Shown here in pieces: positions 45,332-53,864 of a stretch of DNA of 64,000 nt; position 1 is the stretch's first letter; each line of letters starts with the position of its first letter. Both the position numbers and the translations under genes were made by a program. The DNA is from Mitsuaria sp. WAJ17 (GTDB taxonomy: Bacteria; Pseudomonadota; Gammaproteobacteria; Burkholderiales; Burkholderiaceae_C), in assembly GCF_014174515.1 (NCBI RefSeq), contig NZ_JACJUG010000005.1:1-64000 (forward strand). Reading direction: 5' to 3'. The notes below the pieces were generated by a model. The model ran no database searches. It worked only from the letters and a program-made list of their open reading frames with translations, and was not told the DNA's origin.

Positions 45332-45859
45332 ATGCCGCAAGCCGCCCGCAAGAAGTCCGCAGACGCGCCATCCACCATGGCAGTGAGGAAGGCCGCCAAG
45401 GTGACCAAGGGAGGCGGCCGCCGCATCCAGGTGCGGCGCTCGGGCGTGCACGGGCGCGGGGTGTACGCGGTGGCGGAGATCGCCATGGGCGAGGTCATCG
45501 TCGAATACACCGGCGAGCGCATCGACTGGGACGAGGCCATGGACCGGCATCCCCATGACCCCAGCCAGCCCAACCACACCTTTTACTTTGGCCTGGACGA
45601 CGGCTCGGTGATCGATGCCCTGCACGGCGGCAACAGCGCGCGCTGGATCAACCACAGCTGCGATCCCAACTGCGAGGCCGACGAGGTCAACGGCCGCGTC
45701 TTCATCAAGGCCCTGCGCGACCTGATGCCCGGCGAAGAGCTGTTCTATGACTACGGGCTGACGGTGGACGAGCGCTACACCCCCAAGCTGAAGAAGGAAT
45801 ACGCCTGTCATTGCGGCGCGCCGCAATGCCGTGGCACCATGCTCACGCCCAAACGCTGA
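45332..45859 (+). CDS. SET-domain protein lysine methyltransferase
   Basis: 175-residue protein made of a complete SET domain with post-SET. RRSGVHGRGVYA begins it; RWINHSCDPNCE (NHSC at 107-110) and GEELFYDYGL (134-143) form the SAM and active-site knot. The post-SET cysteines are Cys159, Cys161 and Cys166 (CHCGAPQCRG), which with the NHSC cysteine can bind zinc. The N-terminus is lysine-rich. SET enzymes methylate lysine on proteins; the bacterial target is unknown, perhaps a DNA-binding or ribosomal protein. Confidence 0.92.
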   Translation: MPQAARKKSADAPSTMAVRKAAKVTKGGGRRIQVRRSGVHGRGVYAVAEIAMGEVIVEYTGERIDWDEAMDRHPHDPSQPNHTFYFGLDDGSVIDALHGGNSARWINHSCDPNCEADEVNGRVFIKALRDLMPGEELFYDYGLTVDERYTPKLKKEYACHCGAPQCRGTMLTPKR

Positions 45860-45873
45860 CATCCCTGCACCAC

Positions 45874-46749
45874 ATGGCTGCCAATCATCAGAACTGGGGC
45901 GCCGAGTCGCTCTGGCAAGACCTGGAACCGCTGCTGCCTGGCCTGTCCATCGAGGTCCTGGCCCGCGCCGACTCCACCAACAGCGTGCTGCTGGAGCGTG
46001 TGCGTTCGGAGCAGCACTCCGCTGGCGAGCGCGGCCAGGAACGCGCGGGCGAGCGGGGCGGCTTCGGCCGCCGCGCCCACGACATGCAGCCCTGCCTGCT
46101 GGTTGCCGAGCACCAGACCGCCGGCCGCGGCCGCATGGGTCGCATCTGGCATGCCGAGGCCGGTGCCTCGCTGACCTTCTCCCTCGCACTGCCGCTGGCG
46201 CTGGCGGACTGGGCCGGCCTGTCCCTGGCCGTGGGCTGCGCGATGGCGGAGGCCCTGGAGCCGGCGCCCGCCCGCCCGCCGCGCCTGCAGCTGAAGTGGC
46301 CCAATGATCTGTGGCTGGACGGCCGCAAGCTGGGCGGCATCCTCATCGAAACCGTCAGCGCGGGCGACCAGCGCATCGCGGTGATCGGCGTGGGGCTGAA
46401 CATCCGTCCGCAGAAGCCCGGCAACGAGAGCCAGTTCATGAGCGGCTATGCCAGCCTGGACGAACTCGACACCACCCTGACCGCGCCCGAGGTGCTGCGC
46501 CGTGTCGCCCGTCCGCTGATCCTGGCCGTCACCGGCTTCGGGCAGGGCGGCTTTGGCGCCTGGCAGCAGCGCTACGAGGCCCGGGACCTGCTGCGCGGCC
46601 GCCCTCTCATGGCCGCCGGCATCGAGGGCGTGGGCGCGGGCGTCACTGTCCAGGGCGAGCTGCTGATGGACGTGCAGGGCCAGCGCCAGACTGTCAGCGC
46701 GGGCGAGGTGTCCGTGCGCCTGCAAGTCAGCGAGCCGCCCGCATGCTGA
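45874..46749 (+). CDS. birA: Biotin--protein ligase, monofunctional type
   Basis: Attaches biotin to the acetyl-CoA carboxylase carrier protein. The 291-residue enzyme has the ligase motifs ADSTNSVLL, TAGRGRMGRIW and KWPNDLWLDGRKLGGIL, but no N-terminal DNA-binding domain, so it should not act as a biotin repressor. About 25 extra Gly/Arg/Glu-rich residues (GERGQERAGERGGFGRR) are inserted before the biotin loop. The start at 45874 is inferred from alignment. The next gene overlaps its stop by 7 bases. Confidence 0.92.
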   Translation: MAANHQNWGAESLWQDLEPLLPGLSIEVLARADSTNSVLLERVRSEQHSAGERGQERAGERGGFGRRAHDMQPCLLVAEHQTAGRGRMGRIWHAEAGASLTFSLALPLALADWAGLSLAVGCAMAEALEPAPARPPRLQLKWPNDLWLDGRKLGGILIETVSAGDQRIAVIGVGLNIRPQKPGNESQFMSGYASLDELDTTLTAPEVLRRVARPLILAVTGFGQGGFGAWQQRYEARDLLRGRPLMAAGIEGVGAGVTVQGELLMDVQGQRQTVSAGEVSVRLQVSEPPAC

Positions 46750-47438
46750 GAATCCTCCTCGTCGCGACCCTGCTGCTGAACCTGCTGGTCTTCATCTTCA
46801 CCCAGGGCTGGCTGGATGGCCTCACCGGCCTGCATGCCCGCGGCGACAGCGACCCCGCCCGCCTGCAGCAGCAGGTGAACCCCGACCAAATGCAGCTGCT
46901 GAACGCCCAGGCCGCGAAGTCGGTCCAGGCCCGCGCCTGCCTCGAGTACGGCCCCCTGATCGGTGACGAGGCCCTGCGCAGCGCACAGGCCCAACTGGAC
47001 AAGGCCGGCATCGCCGCCGCGCAGTGGCAGGACCTGCGCGCCGAGCAGGCCGGCGTTTGGGCCGTGGCCACCATCCGCCTTCCCAACAAGGACTTCCAGC
47101 AGCGCAAGGAAGAGACCTACAAGCGCATGCGCATCAACTTCGAGTACCTGGCCGGCCCGCCTGAAGAGGTGCCCACCATGGTGCTGTCTCGCCATGGCAG
47201 CGAGAAGGCCGCCGAGGCCGCCCTGGAGGCCATGAGCCAGCGTGCGCTCAAGGGCCTGCGGGTGATGCAGCTGCAGGCCGCCAGCAGCCTGCATGTGCTG
47301 CGCTTCGCCCAGGCCGACGGGGTCACCCAGGGCAAGCTGCGCGGCATCAAGGAGCTGGGCGAGGGTCGCAGCTGTGCCGCCGGCAATGCCGCCAGTGACG
47401 CCGAGGCAGCCAGCGCCGCCCCATCTTCCAACCGATGA
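46743..47438 (+). CDS. SPOR-like membrane-anchored protein
   Basis: 231-residue protein starting with a single membrane helix (MLRILLVATLLLNLLVFIF). A central part resembles the SPOR/peptidoglycan-binding layout commonly found downstream of birA: ACLEYGPLIGDEALRSAQAQL, then AGVWAVATIRLPN and GSEKAAEAALEAM. Binding of denuded septal peptidoglycan is inferred only. It overlaps birA by 7 bases. The coaX gene often found between these two is not present here. Confidence 0.72.
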   Translation: MLRILLVATLLLNLLVFIFTQGWLDGLTGLHARGDSDPARLQQQVNPDQMQLLNAQAAKSVQARACLEYGPLIGDEALRSAQAQLDKAGIAAAQWQDLRAEQAGVWAVATIRLPNKDFQQRKEETYKRMRINFEYLAGPPEEVPTMVLSRHGSEKAAEAALEAMSQRALKGLRVMQLQAASSLHVLRFAQADGVTQGKLRGIKELGEGRSCAAGNAASDAEAASAAPSSNR

Positions 47439-47439
47439 C

Positions 47440-49176
47440 TCATGGCGCGCGCCGCGCGCGGCGCAGCAGTGGCACGCTGGCCAGCAGGGCCAGCAGCCAG
47501 GCAGGGCTCATGACACCGCCGCCGCCGGAAGTGGTGGGCGGCGGGGCCACGCTGGCCAGTGCGGCGCGCGCGTCCAGCATGCCTGCGCCGCAGGTGCTGG
47601 TGGTGCAGTAACACTCCAGCTGCTCGGCGCCCGTGGGGGCCGAGCAGGCGGGCGGGTTGGCATCGCCGGCCGAGCCGCCGCCCGTGGTCGGGAAGGGACG
47701 GACCGTGCTCACCAGGGCCTGGCGGACCTGGTCCGGCGTCAGATCGGGCCGCGCGGACAGCAGCAGCGCGGCGACGCCCGAGACCAGGGGCGCGGAGAAA
47801 CTGGTGCCCACCGAGGCATCGCTGTTGGTGTAGGCGTTGTCGTTGGCAACCGGCCCTTGCTTGCCCGAGTTGGTGGTGCTGAGCATGGGATAGAGGCAGG
47901 CGCCGCTGGCATTGACGCAGTTGCCCCCCGGTGCTGCAAGCGCGACCTCAGGCCCCACGCTGGAGAAGCCCACCTTGGTGCCGGCATGGCGCAGGCCCGC
48001 CACCGCGATGACGCCGCTGCAGTTGGCCGGCAGGCCGACCGCCTGCCCTGAGGTGTTGCCCGCCGCGGCCACAATGACCGCGCCCTTGGCCCGCACCGCG
48101 GCCACGGTCTCTGCATACAGCGTGGCAGTGCCGCCGCCATCGCTGCAACTGCCTCCGCCGCCCAGGCTCATGTTCAGCACTCGTGCAGGCGTGGCATTCT
48201 GCGGGAGGCCGGGGACGGCGATGCCCGCCGCCCAGCGCATGCCGGCCCAGATGTCCGAGTCATAGCCACCGCACTTGCCCAGCACCCGAACGGGCAGGAT
48301 CTTGCTGGCCCAGCTGACGCCGGCGATGCCGACACCGTTGTTGCTCGCCGCGCCGATGAGACCGGCCACCCGCGTGCCGTGCCAGGAGCTGTTCGCGACA
48401 TCGTCGTAGGTGCAGCCGCTGATGCTGCCGGCCTCGATATCGGCATTGCTGACCCAGTCGCCGGGATCGCGGGCATCGCTATCGGCCCGGTCGCCGTCGT
48501 TGGCGACAGCCGGGGCGTCAACGTCATTGGTCATCGCGCCGATCATGTCGTAGCCGGGCAGCAGCTTGGCCGACAGGTCCGGGTGGTCGTAGCGCACGCC
48601 CGTGTCCAGCACAGCCACGATCACGCTGCTGCTGCCCGTGCCCAGGTCCCAGGCGCCTTCGGCGTTGATGCTGGAGATCAGGTCCTTGCTTGGCGGCATC
48701 AGGTACCACTGGCCATGGCCATTGCTGCCCTGTGCCTGGTTGACCTGCGGATAGAGCGGGTCGTTGGGCACATTGGCGGCGCGACGGCGATGGTCCACGG
48801 CCACGAGCTCGATCTCGCTGTCACGGGCCAGACGGGCCGCCAGGGCCTCGGAACTCAGGCCCCTGGCCAGCACGACCTGGGTGCGCTCGTCCAGGCTGTG
48901 GTGGGCGTGCAGGGTCAGACCCGTGCGCTGCCCCAAACCCTGGGCGCGGTTGCGGGCAATCTGGCGGGCGGTGGCCACGTCGGTCCTGGCACTGAGCGCC
49001 TGGGCGCGCAGGCTCTGGGCACCCGCCTTGAAGCGAACGATGACCCGCCCCACGGGGGCCGGCGTGAGCGCAGCGGTCGATGAAACCATCGGCTCGGCCT
49101 GAAGGCCGGAGGCAGCCGCCAACGCGGCCATGAGCAGGCCCAGGGCAAGCGGGCGCAAAACGGTGGGCTGTGACAT
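47440..49176 (-). CDS. Secreted subtilisin-family protease with GlyGly-CTERM-like tail
   Basis: 578-residue S8 serine protease. A signal peptide (about 1-27) and an inhibitor-like propeptide (about 40-130) precede the catalytic domain, whose triad is Asp191 (AVLDTGVRYDHPD), His266 (WHGTRVAG) and Ser459 (GTSFSAP). The last 30 residues are a glycine run, SPAWLLALLASVPLLRRARR: a hydrophobic helix with an arginine-rich end. This is the layout of GlyGly-CTERM or related sorting tags, which are cut by a rhombosortase in gammaproteobacteria and betaproteobacteria. Multiple cysteines suggest disulfides. Confidence 0.92.
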   Translation of the reverse strand: MSQPTVLRPLALGLLMAALAAASGLQAEPMVSSTAALTPAPVGRVIVRFKAGAQSLRAQALSARTDVATARQIARNRAQGLGQRTGLTLHAHHSLDERTQVVLARGLSSEALAARLARDSEIELVAVDHRRRAANVPNDPLYPQVNQAQGSNGHGQWYLMPPSKDLISSINAEGAWDLGTGSSSVIVAVLDTGVRYDHPDLSAKLLPGYDMIGAMTNDVDAPAVANDGDRADSDARDPGDWVSNADIEAGSISGCTYDDVANSSWHGTRVAGLIGAASNNGVGIAGVSWASKILPVRVLGKCGGYDSDIWAGMRWAAGIAVPGLPQNATPARVLNMSLGGGGSCSDGGGTATLYAETVAAVRAKGAVIVAAAGNTSGQAVGLPANCSGVIAVAGLRHAGTKVGFSSVGPEVALAAPGGNCVNASGACLYPMLSTTNSGKQGPVANDNAYTNSDASVGTSFSAPLVSGVAALLLSARPDLTPDQVRQALVSTVRPFPTTGGGSAGDANPPACSAPTGAEQLECYCTTSTCGAGMLDARAALASVAPPPTTSGGGGVMSPAWLLALLASVPLLRRARRAP

Positions 49177-49559
49177 GGGGGGAAGACTCCGGTCTAGGGC
49201 TGGCCAATGCCCGGCAGTTTAGGGACTTGCGCCCCACGCGAACGAAAAGAAGCGCTAGGCAAAACACCCATCGCCTCACACCTGCCAGGTGGTGCAGCGC
49301 CGCCCGTCGAGCCCAACGCGAGGGCCCTGGAGCGGGCTCAAATAGCAGCTCTAATACCTGAAGTCAACGCATTTTTCATGAAATAGAAACATCTTACATA
49401 GTCAACTCTTACATCCTGACTTTCCCTTTTACCCCTCCACTCCTTGATGCGTCGCAAACCTTTTGCTCTAGACTCCGGCCGCCAAGTCGATCTGAGCCCT
49501 GAAAACTCGTTTCCTAATTTCTATACGGCACACCCACCTCGACTCGATACCTCGTCACG
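49177..49559 (+). promoter_or_regulatory. Upstream region of the RiPP cluster
   Basis: 383 bases, AT-richer than the flanks from about 49350, between the divergent protease and the first cluster gene. A weak sigma-70-like pair is TTGATG (49444) and TCTAGA (49467) with a 17-base spacer; the match is poor. No gene is seen. Confidence 0.3.
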
Positions 49560-50414
49560 ATGCAACACGACGTCGCGCCAAACTCGGCACAAACCCTGAC
49601 TTCCGCCCTGCCCACAATGGGCGCGGCGAAGGCGGATGCCATCTGGTTGCGGATCGGAATACTGCTGACGCTCATCATTGCCTTCGTGCTCGGCCTGATT
49701 TCATTCCTGAATTACTCAAATTACAGGAAAACCATTAATGAGCTGAATCAAAACAGCGTTCTGGTACTGGCAAGAGATCTTCGCCAGGCCATCACCCTTG
49801 GTTTCAGCGCAGGATTACAGCCTCAGGAAAATGCGCAGCTGAATACCAATATCGGGGAAATGCTGCAAAAGCACCCGGATATTCAATACATCGCCATCAT
49901 CGGCGACAGCAACCGGGAGCTCGTCAAGGGTCCGGCGAGCCCGGCGTCTCGTGAACGGTGGGCCGCGCGCTACGCCGAAGCGGGGGTTGATCAAGTCTGG
50001 CAGGTCGCCGACGACGCCAATGACCAAATCGGGCTGTCCTACGCCAACGACTTCGGTGCCAAGGCAGGGGCCGTCGTGATTGCCTATGCACGCACGCCAG
50101 TGGAGCAGCAGGCACGCCAGATGGGCTGGCAGCTCGGGCAGGACGCCCTGCTGAACCTCCTGGTCCTGGCCTTGATCACGCTGGGCGGTGTGTACCTCCT
50201 CGCCCGACGCATGACTCGACGGATCCGGGCGGTCGCGTCCTATATCCAAGGCGCCGGCACCGGTGCCGCGGCCGCACCGCTGGACGACCAGCTGCTGGAC
50301 GAGCACACCTACGGCGCCATCGCCGACTTCGTGGCGACCACCCAAGAGGTGGCCCATCAGATCACCGCCATCGAGCAGCAGCTCGGGCAGGCGCCGGCCT
50401 CCCGCCCCCGTTGA
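49560..50414 (+). CDS. Membrane sensor-like protein without output domain
   Basis: 284-residue protein. A hydrophobic helix (about 29-50, LRIGILLTLIIAFVLGLISF) is followed by a periplasmic domain of about 130 residues with a double-PAS/Cache-like feel (DIQYIAIIGDSNRELV). A second helix (about 198-217) and a HAMP-like juxtamembrane segment (RRMTRRIRAVASYIQG) follow, but there is no kinase, cyclase or methyl-accepting domain. It may form a complex with the next protein, whose first part has the same organisation. It heads the plus-strand cluster and is 12 bases from the next gene. Confidence 0.7.
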   Translation: MQHDVAPNSAQTLTSALPTMGAAKADAIWLRIGILLTLIIAFVLGLISFLNYSNYRKTINELNQNSVLVLARDLRQAITLGFSAGLQPQENAQLNTNIGEMLQKHPDIQYIAIIGDSNRELVKGPASPASRERWAARYAEAGVDQVWQVADDANDQIGLSYANDFGAKAGAVVIAYARTPVEQQARQMGWQLGQDALLNLLVLALITLGGVYLLARRMTRRIRAVASYIQGAGTGAAAAPLDDQLLDEHTYGAIADFVATTQEVAHQITAIEQQLGQAPASRPR

Positions 50415-50426
50415 GGCACGCGCACC

Positions 50427-52457
50427 ATGAACGCCCTGCGAATCCGGCTCACGGTCTTCATCGCCCTGCTGCTTGTCGTGGCCGCCATGCTGCTGACCTG
50501 GCTCACGCTGCAGCGCTTCGAGCGCAACATCATCCCCGAGATGGCGCGCACATCGCGCACCGTGGGTGAGTCAGTCTTTGCGGTCTTCGAGCGCGCGCAT
50601 CAGCACGGCATCGCGCTGCCGGACATGTTCGGGGCGAACGAATTCCTCGACGAAGCCATGCGCGAGCACGCCGGTCTCGCCTATCTCTACGTCGCCGATG
50701 ACAAGGGGCACGTGCTGTTCAGGAACTCTGGCAGCGCGGCGCGAGCTGCGCTGAGCACCACCTGCGACGTCGATGGCACCACGCTGCGCGGGGAGCATTT
50801 CCACACCTGCATGCGCATGCCCCTGTCGAGCGGCGCCTGGGCCACGCTGCACCTGGGCCGCCCCGCGTCGTTCGTGACGGAGCGGATGCGCGCCATCCTC
50901 TACGACCTGCTGGCCGTGCTCGTGGTGTCTGGCCTGATCACCGTGGAGCTGCTGCGCTTCACGCTGACCTTCGTCTTTGCGACGCCCATGACGGCCACGC
51001 AGATTCTGCTCAGCAAGGTCCGGGAACGCGACTTTTCCTACCGTCTGCCGCATGAGCGGCTGGGCGGCATCGCGCAGCTCGGCCGCAGCTTCAACCTCAC
51101 GGTGGAGGCGCTCAACCGCCGCGTCCAGGCGCTCAGGCAGCGCTGGGGCGCCACCGCGCTGGCTGAGCACCCTGGCTATCAGCACCTCATCGGACACAAC
51201 CGCTTCGGCGACCCCGGCAAGCCCAATGTCATCGAATGCGCCGCCGTGGACCATATCCGCTGGCCCTTCTTCCTGCTGATCTTCGCGGACTCGCTCTCGC
51301 TGTCCTTCTTTCCGGTCTACGCCGGGCAGTTCTACACAGACATCGGCGGACTCTCCCGCGAGCTGGTGGTAGGCCTGCCCATCTCCATCTTCATGTTCAC
51401 CTGGGCACTTTCGATGCCCTGGGTCGGTACCTGGAGCGACAAGGTCGGCAGCCGCAAGGCCTTCATCGTCGGGGCCGGCATCACCACGCTCGGCCTACTG
51501 CTGACCGCCACAGCCACCAGCCTTGTTCAGCTGCTGGTCTGGCGCAGCATGACGGCCGTGGGCTACGGCCTCGCCTTCATCACCACGCAGAGCTACATCA
51601 GCGCGAACACGCCGCCCTCCCAGAGGACGAAGGCGATGGCGACGTTCATCTCGACGTTCTTCGCGGGATCCCTCTCGGGCTCGGCCATCGGTGGCATCTT
51701 GGCCGACCGCATCGGCTATGCCCCGACCATCCTGATGTCCGGGCTGCTGAGCGCAACGGCCGCGCTCGTGGTATTGAACTTCATCCATGGCAGCGACGCC
51801 GCCGCCACGCCCCGCCAGCCGCCGGGCATGAAGGAGTTCAAGCGCCTGCTGTCCAACCCACGCTTCGTGCTGGTGACCTTCTTCGCCGCCGTGCCGTCCA
51901 AGATCGCACTGTCCGGCTTCCTTTACTACACCGTTCCGCTTTATCTCAAGCTGCTGGGCAACAGCCAGTCGACCACGGGCCGGATCATCATGGCCTACGG
52001 GCTGGCCATCATCGTCCTGTCACCGCTCATCGCGAACCTGGCCGACCGCATCGGCAAGCTGCGCTGGTTCGTCGGGCTGGGAGGCTTCCTATCGGCGGCG
52101 GCCATGCTCAGCCTGACCAGCTTCGACTCGCTCACCGGCGTGCTGATCAGCACCACCCTGCTCGGCATCGCCCATGCCATCGGCGTGTCGCCGCAGCTCT
52201 CGCTGATCAACGAATGCTGCCGCGAGCTCGTCCAGGAGATGGGCGCGGGCACCACGACCGGCATCTTCAGGCTCATCGAGCGGCTCGGCAACGTCCTCGG
52301 CCCCATCCTCGCGGGCCTCCTGATCGCCCACTTCGGCTTCTCCGGGGCGTTTGTCGGCATTGGCGCGATCGTCATGAGCTGCGCGTTGGTCTTCATGCTC
52401 AGCCTGCAGTGGCTCGAGTCAGGCAAGAACGCATCCACCCAAACCAAGCCGCTGTAA
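50427..52457 (+). CDS. Sensor/HAMP domain fused to an MFS transporter
   Basis: 676-residue protein with an unusual architecture. Residues 1-270 look like a receptor: a first helix (about 6-27), a periplasmic sensor (about 30-155, including GLAYLYVADDKGHVLFRN), a second helix (about 158-180) and a HAMP-like region (FATPMTATQILLSKVRERDF, LGGIAQLGRSFNLTVEAL). Residues about 275-660 are a major-facilitator transporter of about twelve helices, with the loop motif GTWSDKVGSRKAFI between helices 2 and 3. Direct fusion of a receptor-like module to an MFS carrier suggests signal-gated transport. Neighbours suggest a role in peptide or cofactor handling or self-protection. The substrate is unknown. Confidence 0.85.
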   Translation: MNALRIRLTVFIALLLVVAAMLLTWLTLQRFERNIIPEMARTSRTVGESVFAVFERAHQHGIALPDMFGANEFLDEAMREHAGLAYLYVADDKGHVLFRNSGSAARAALSTTCDVDGTTLRGEHFHTCMRMPLSSGAWATLHLGRPASFVTERMRAILYDLLAVLVVSGLITVELLRFTLTFVFATPMTATQILLSKVRERDFSYRLPHERLGGIAQLGRSFNLTVEALNRRVQALRQRWGATALAEHPGYQHLIGHNRFGDPGKPNVIECAAVDHIRWPFFLLIFADSLSLSFFPVYAGQFYTDIGGLSRELVVGLPISIFMFTWALSMPWVGTWSDKVGSRKAFIVGAGITTLGLLLTATATSLVQLLVWRSMTAVGYGLAFITTQSYISANTPPSQRTKAMATFISTFFAGSLSGSAIGGILADRIGYAPTILMSGLLSATAALVVLNFIHGSDAAATPRQPPGMKEFKRLLSNPRFVLVTFFAAVPSKIALSGFLYYTVPLYLKLLGNSQSTTGRIIMAYGLAIIVLSPLIANLADRIGKLRWFVGLGGFLSAAAMLSLTSFDSLTGVLISTTLLGIAHAIGVSPQLSLINECCRELVQEMGAGTTTGIFRLIERLGNVLGPILAGLLIAHFGFSGAFVGIGAIVMSCALVFMLSLQWLESGKNASTQTKPL

Positions 52458-52461
52458 TCCC

Positions 52462-53481
52462 ATGAACGCCCACCGCAGAACCGCCCTCACACTCGCCTCG
52501 GTGCTGATGCTGCCGGCATGGGCCAGTCAGTCTCCTCGCCCGTTGAAGATCATGATGATCCTCTACCGGGGCACCACGGATGCCGAGAAGGGCTTCATGG
52601 CCTACTTCGACAAGCACGCCATCCCGGTCGAGTTCATCGTGCGCGACGCGCAGGCCGACAACCAGCGCGTCAGCGAATTCGTGCGGGAGGCTCGCGCAGT
52701 CAGGCCGGACCTCATCTACACCTTCGGTACGACGGTCACCGCCAAGGTCGTCGGCACGCTGGACGAGGCCTCGAGCGACGAGCGCGTCACGGACATTCCG
52801 GTGGTCTTCAATGTGGTGGCCGACCCGCTGGGCGCCAACATCACGCGGTCCCTCAAGTCCTCGGGGCGCAACTTCACGGGCGTGACGCATTTGGCGCCTG
52901 TCCCGGCGCAGATCCAGGCCTTGCTGGCGATGCGCAAGGTCCGCAGCCTGGGTGTCCTGCACAACCCCTATGAGCGCAACTCCACCCTGACCGTCCAGGA
53001 CGTCAAGGCGACGGCCGAGAAGAACGGCATCGTGGTCCAGGTGGGACAGCTGGCTGCCGACGGCCAGACCCAGCCGACGCTGGACATGCTGCGCGGTGCC
53101 CTGCACAACCTGCTGGCCCGCCAGCCGGATTTCATCTATCTGCCAAGCGACTCCTTCCTGATCAAGCACGCCCGCACCGTGGTGGACATGGCGCGGGCGG
53201 CCAGGGTGCCGGTGTTCGCGGCCACCGAGGCTCCGATCCGCAACGACGGCGCCCTGATCGGGCTCGTGTCCAACTACTTCAGCGCCGGCGAGCTCGCGGC
53301 GCACAAGGCCGAGCAGATCCTGCTCCGGAATGCGTCACCGGCGGCCATTCCCATCGAGCCGCTCAACCGGTTCACCTATCTGATCAACATGAAGTCGGCC
53401 AAGCAGCTGGGCACCTATCCGCCCGTAGCGCTGTTCAAGGTGGCCGAAGTCATCAACGACTCTGCGGACGCACGTGAGTAG
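52462..53481 (+). CDS. ABC-type periplasmic substrate-binding protein (PF04392-like)
   Basis: 339-residue exported protein with signal peptide ALTLASVLMLPAWASQ. The body fits the ABC_sub_bind family: a first lobe with PDLIYTFGTTVTAKVVGTL and DIPVVFNVVADP, a hinge SLGVLHNPYERNS, and a second lobe DFIYLPSDSFLIKH, VPVFAATEAPIRNDGALIGL, then NYFSAGELAAHKAEQIL. Cognate permease and ATPase are not in the window. It is four bases after the MFS fusion, so it may deliver a ligand to the sensor modules instead of to an ABC importer. Related proteins bind aromatic or amino-acid ligands. Confidence 0.85.
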   Translation: MNAHRRTALTLASVLMLPAWASQSPRPLKIMMILYRGTTDAEKGFMAYFDKHAIPVEFIVRDAQADNQRVSEFVREARAVRPDLIYTFGTTVTAKVVGTLDEASSDERVTDIPVVFNVVADPLGANITRSLKSSGRNFTGVTHLAPVPAQIQALLAMRKVRSLGVLHNPYERNSTLTVQDVKATAEKNGIVVQVGQLAADGQTQPTLDMLRGALHNLLARQPDFIYLPSDSFLIKHARTVVDMARAARVPVFAATEAPIRNDGALIGLVSNYFSAGELAAHKAEQILLRNASPAAIPIEPLNRFTYLINMKSAKQLGTYPPVALFKVAEVINDSADARE

Positions 53482-53538
53482 TGCGCCGTGACCCATTGAA
53501 TTCATCCGAGGCGCAGTTTTGCGGATGGGCTCAAGCCC

Positions 53539-53554
53539 GCGGGAATGTTCCCGC
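53539..53554 (+). promoter_or_regulatory. Hairpin before the precursor gene
   Basis: GCGGGAA (53539-53545) pairs with TTCCCGC (53548-53554), then CTCAACTTTT-like sequence follows just before the precursor ribosome site. It could attenuate read-through from the substrate-binding gene or protect the precursor mRNA 5' end. Confidence 0.45.
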
Positions 53555-53579
53555 TCAACTTTTCAACCAGGAGATCAAC

Positions 53580-53777
53580 ATGACCAAGCTCAACGAAGAA
53601 ATCAAGAAAGCCGAACAAGACAACGTGCCGGCCGTGCAACCCAGCGTCGAGCAGCTGACCGAGATCGTCGAGGCCGAGCTGGAAGTCCTGTCCGGCGGCA
53701 TCGCCTTGGACGTCGAGGCCGAAGGCTGCGGCGGCTACAGCCGCTACGAAGCCAAGCACTCCAAGAGCCCGGCCTGA
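53580..53777 (+). CDS. RiPP precursor peptide with double-glycine leader
   Basis: 65-residue peptide. The start is the ATG at 53580, with AGGAG 7 bases upstream. The leader (residues 1-40) is charged and helical and ends AELEVLSGG, a double-glycine cleavage signal for a C39 peptidase, which the cluster encodes. The core is 25 residues, IALDVEAEG followed by CGGYSRYEAKHSKSPA, with one Cys, two Tyr, one His and several Lys/Arg. Radical SAM/SPASM maturases typically cross-link aromatic side chains to nearby carbons, and the spaced aromatic residues YSRY and KHSK are candidate sites. The next genes are the maturases. No second precursor is seen in the cluster. Confidence 0.85.
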   Translation: MTKLNEEIKKAEQDNVPAVQPSVEQLTEIVEAELEVLSGGIALDVEAEGCGGYSRYEAKHSKSPA

Positions 53778-53829
53778 TCGGCGCGGGCCGGCGACGGCAT
53801 CGCCCTCTGGGCGGCCTCGCCTGCCCGTT

Positions 53830-53864
53830 GCGTGCGACGGGCCAGCAATGGGTCCGTCGCACGC
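53830..53864 (+). terminator. Strong hairpin between precursor and first maturase gene
   Basis: GCGTGCGACGG (53830-53840) pairs perfectly over 11 bases with CCGTCGCACGC (53854-53864) across a 13-base loop, 52 bases after the precursor stop. No T-run follows, so it is likely a partial terminator or a 3'-end stabiliser that keeps precursor mRNA in excess over the enzyme mRNA. Confidence 0.65.
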
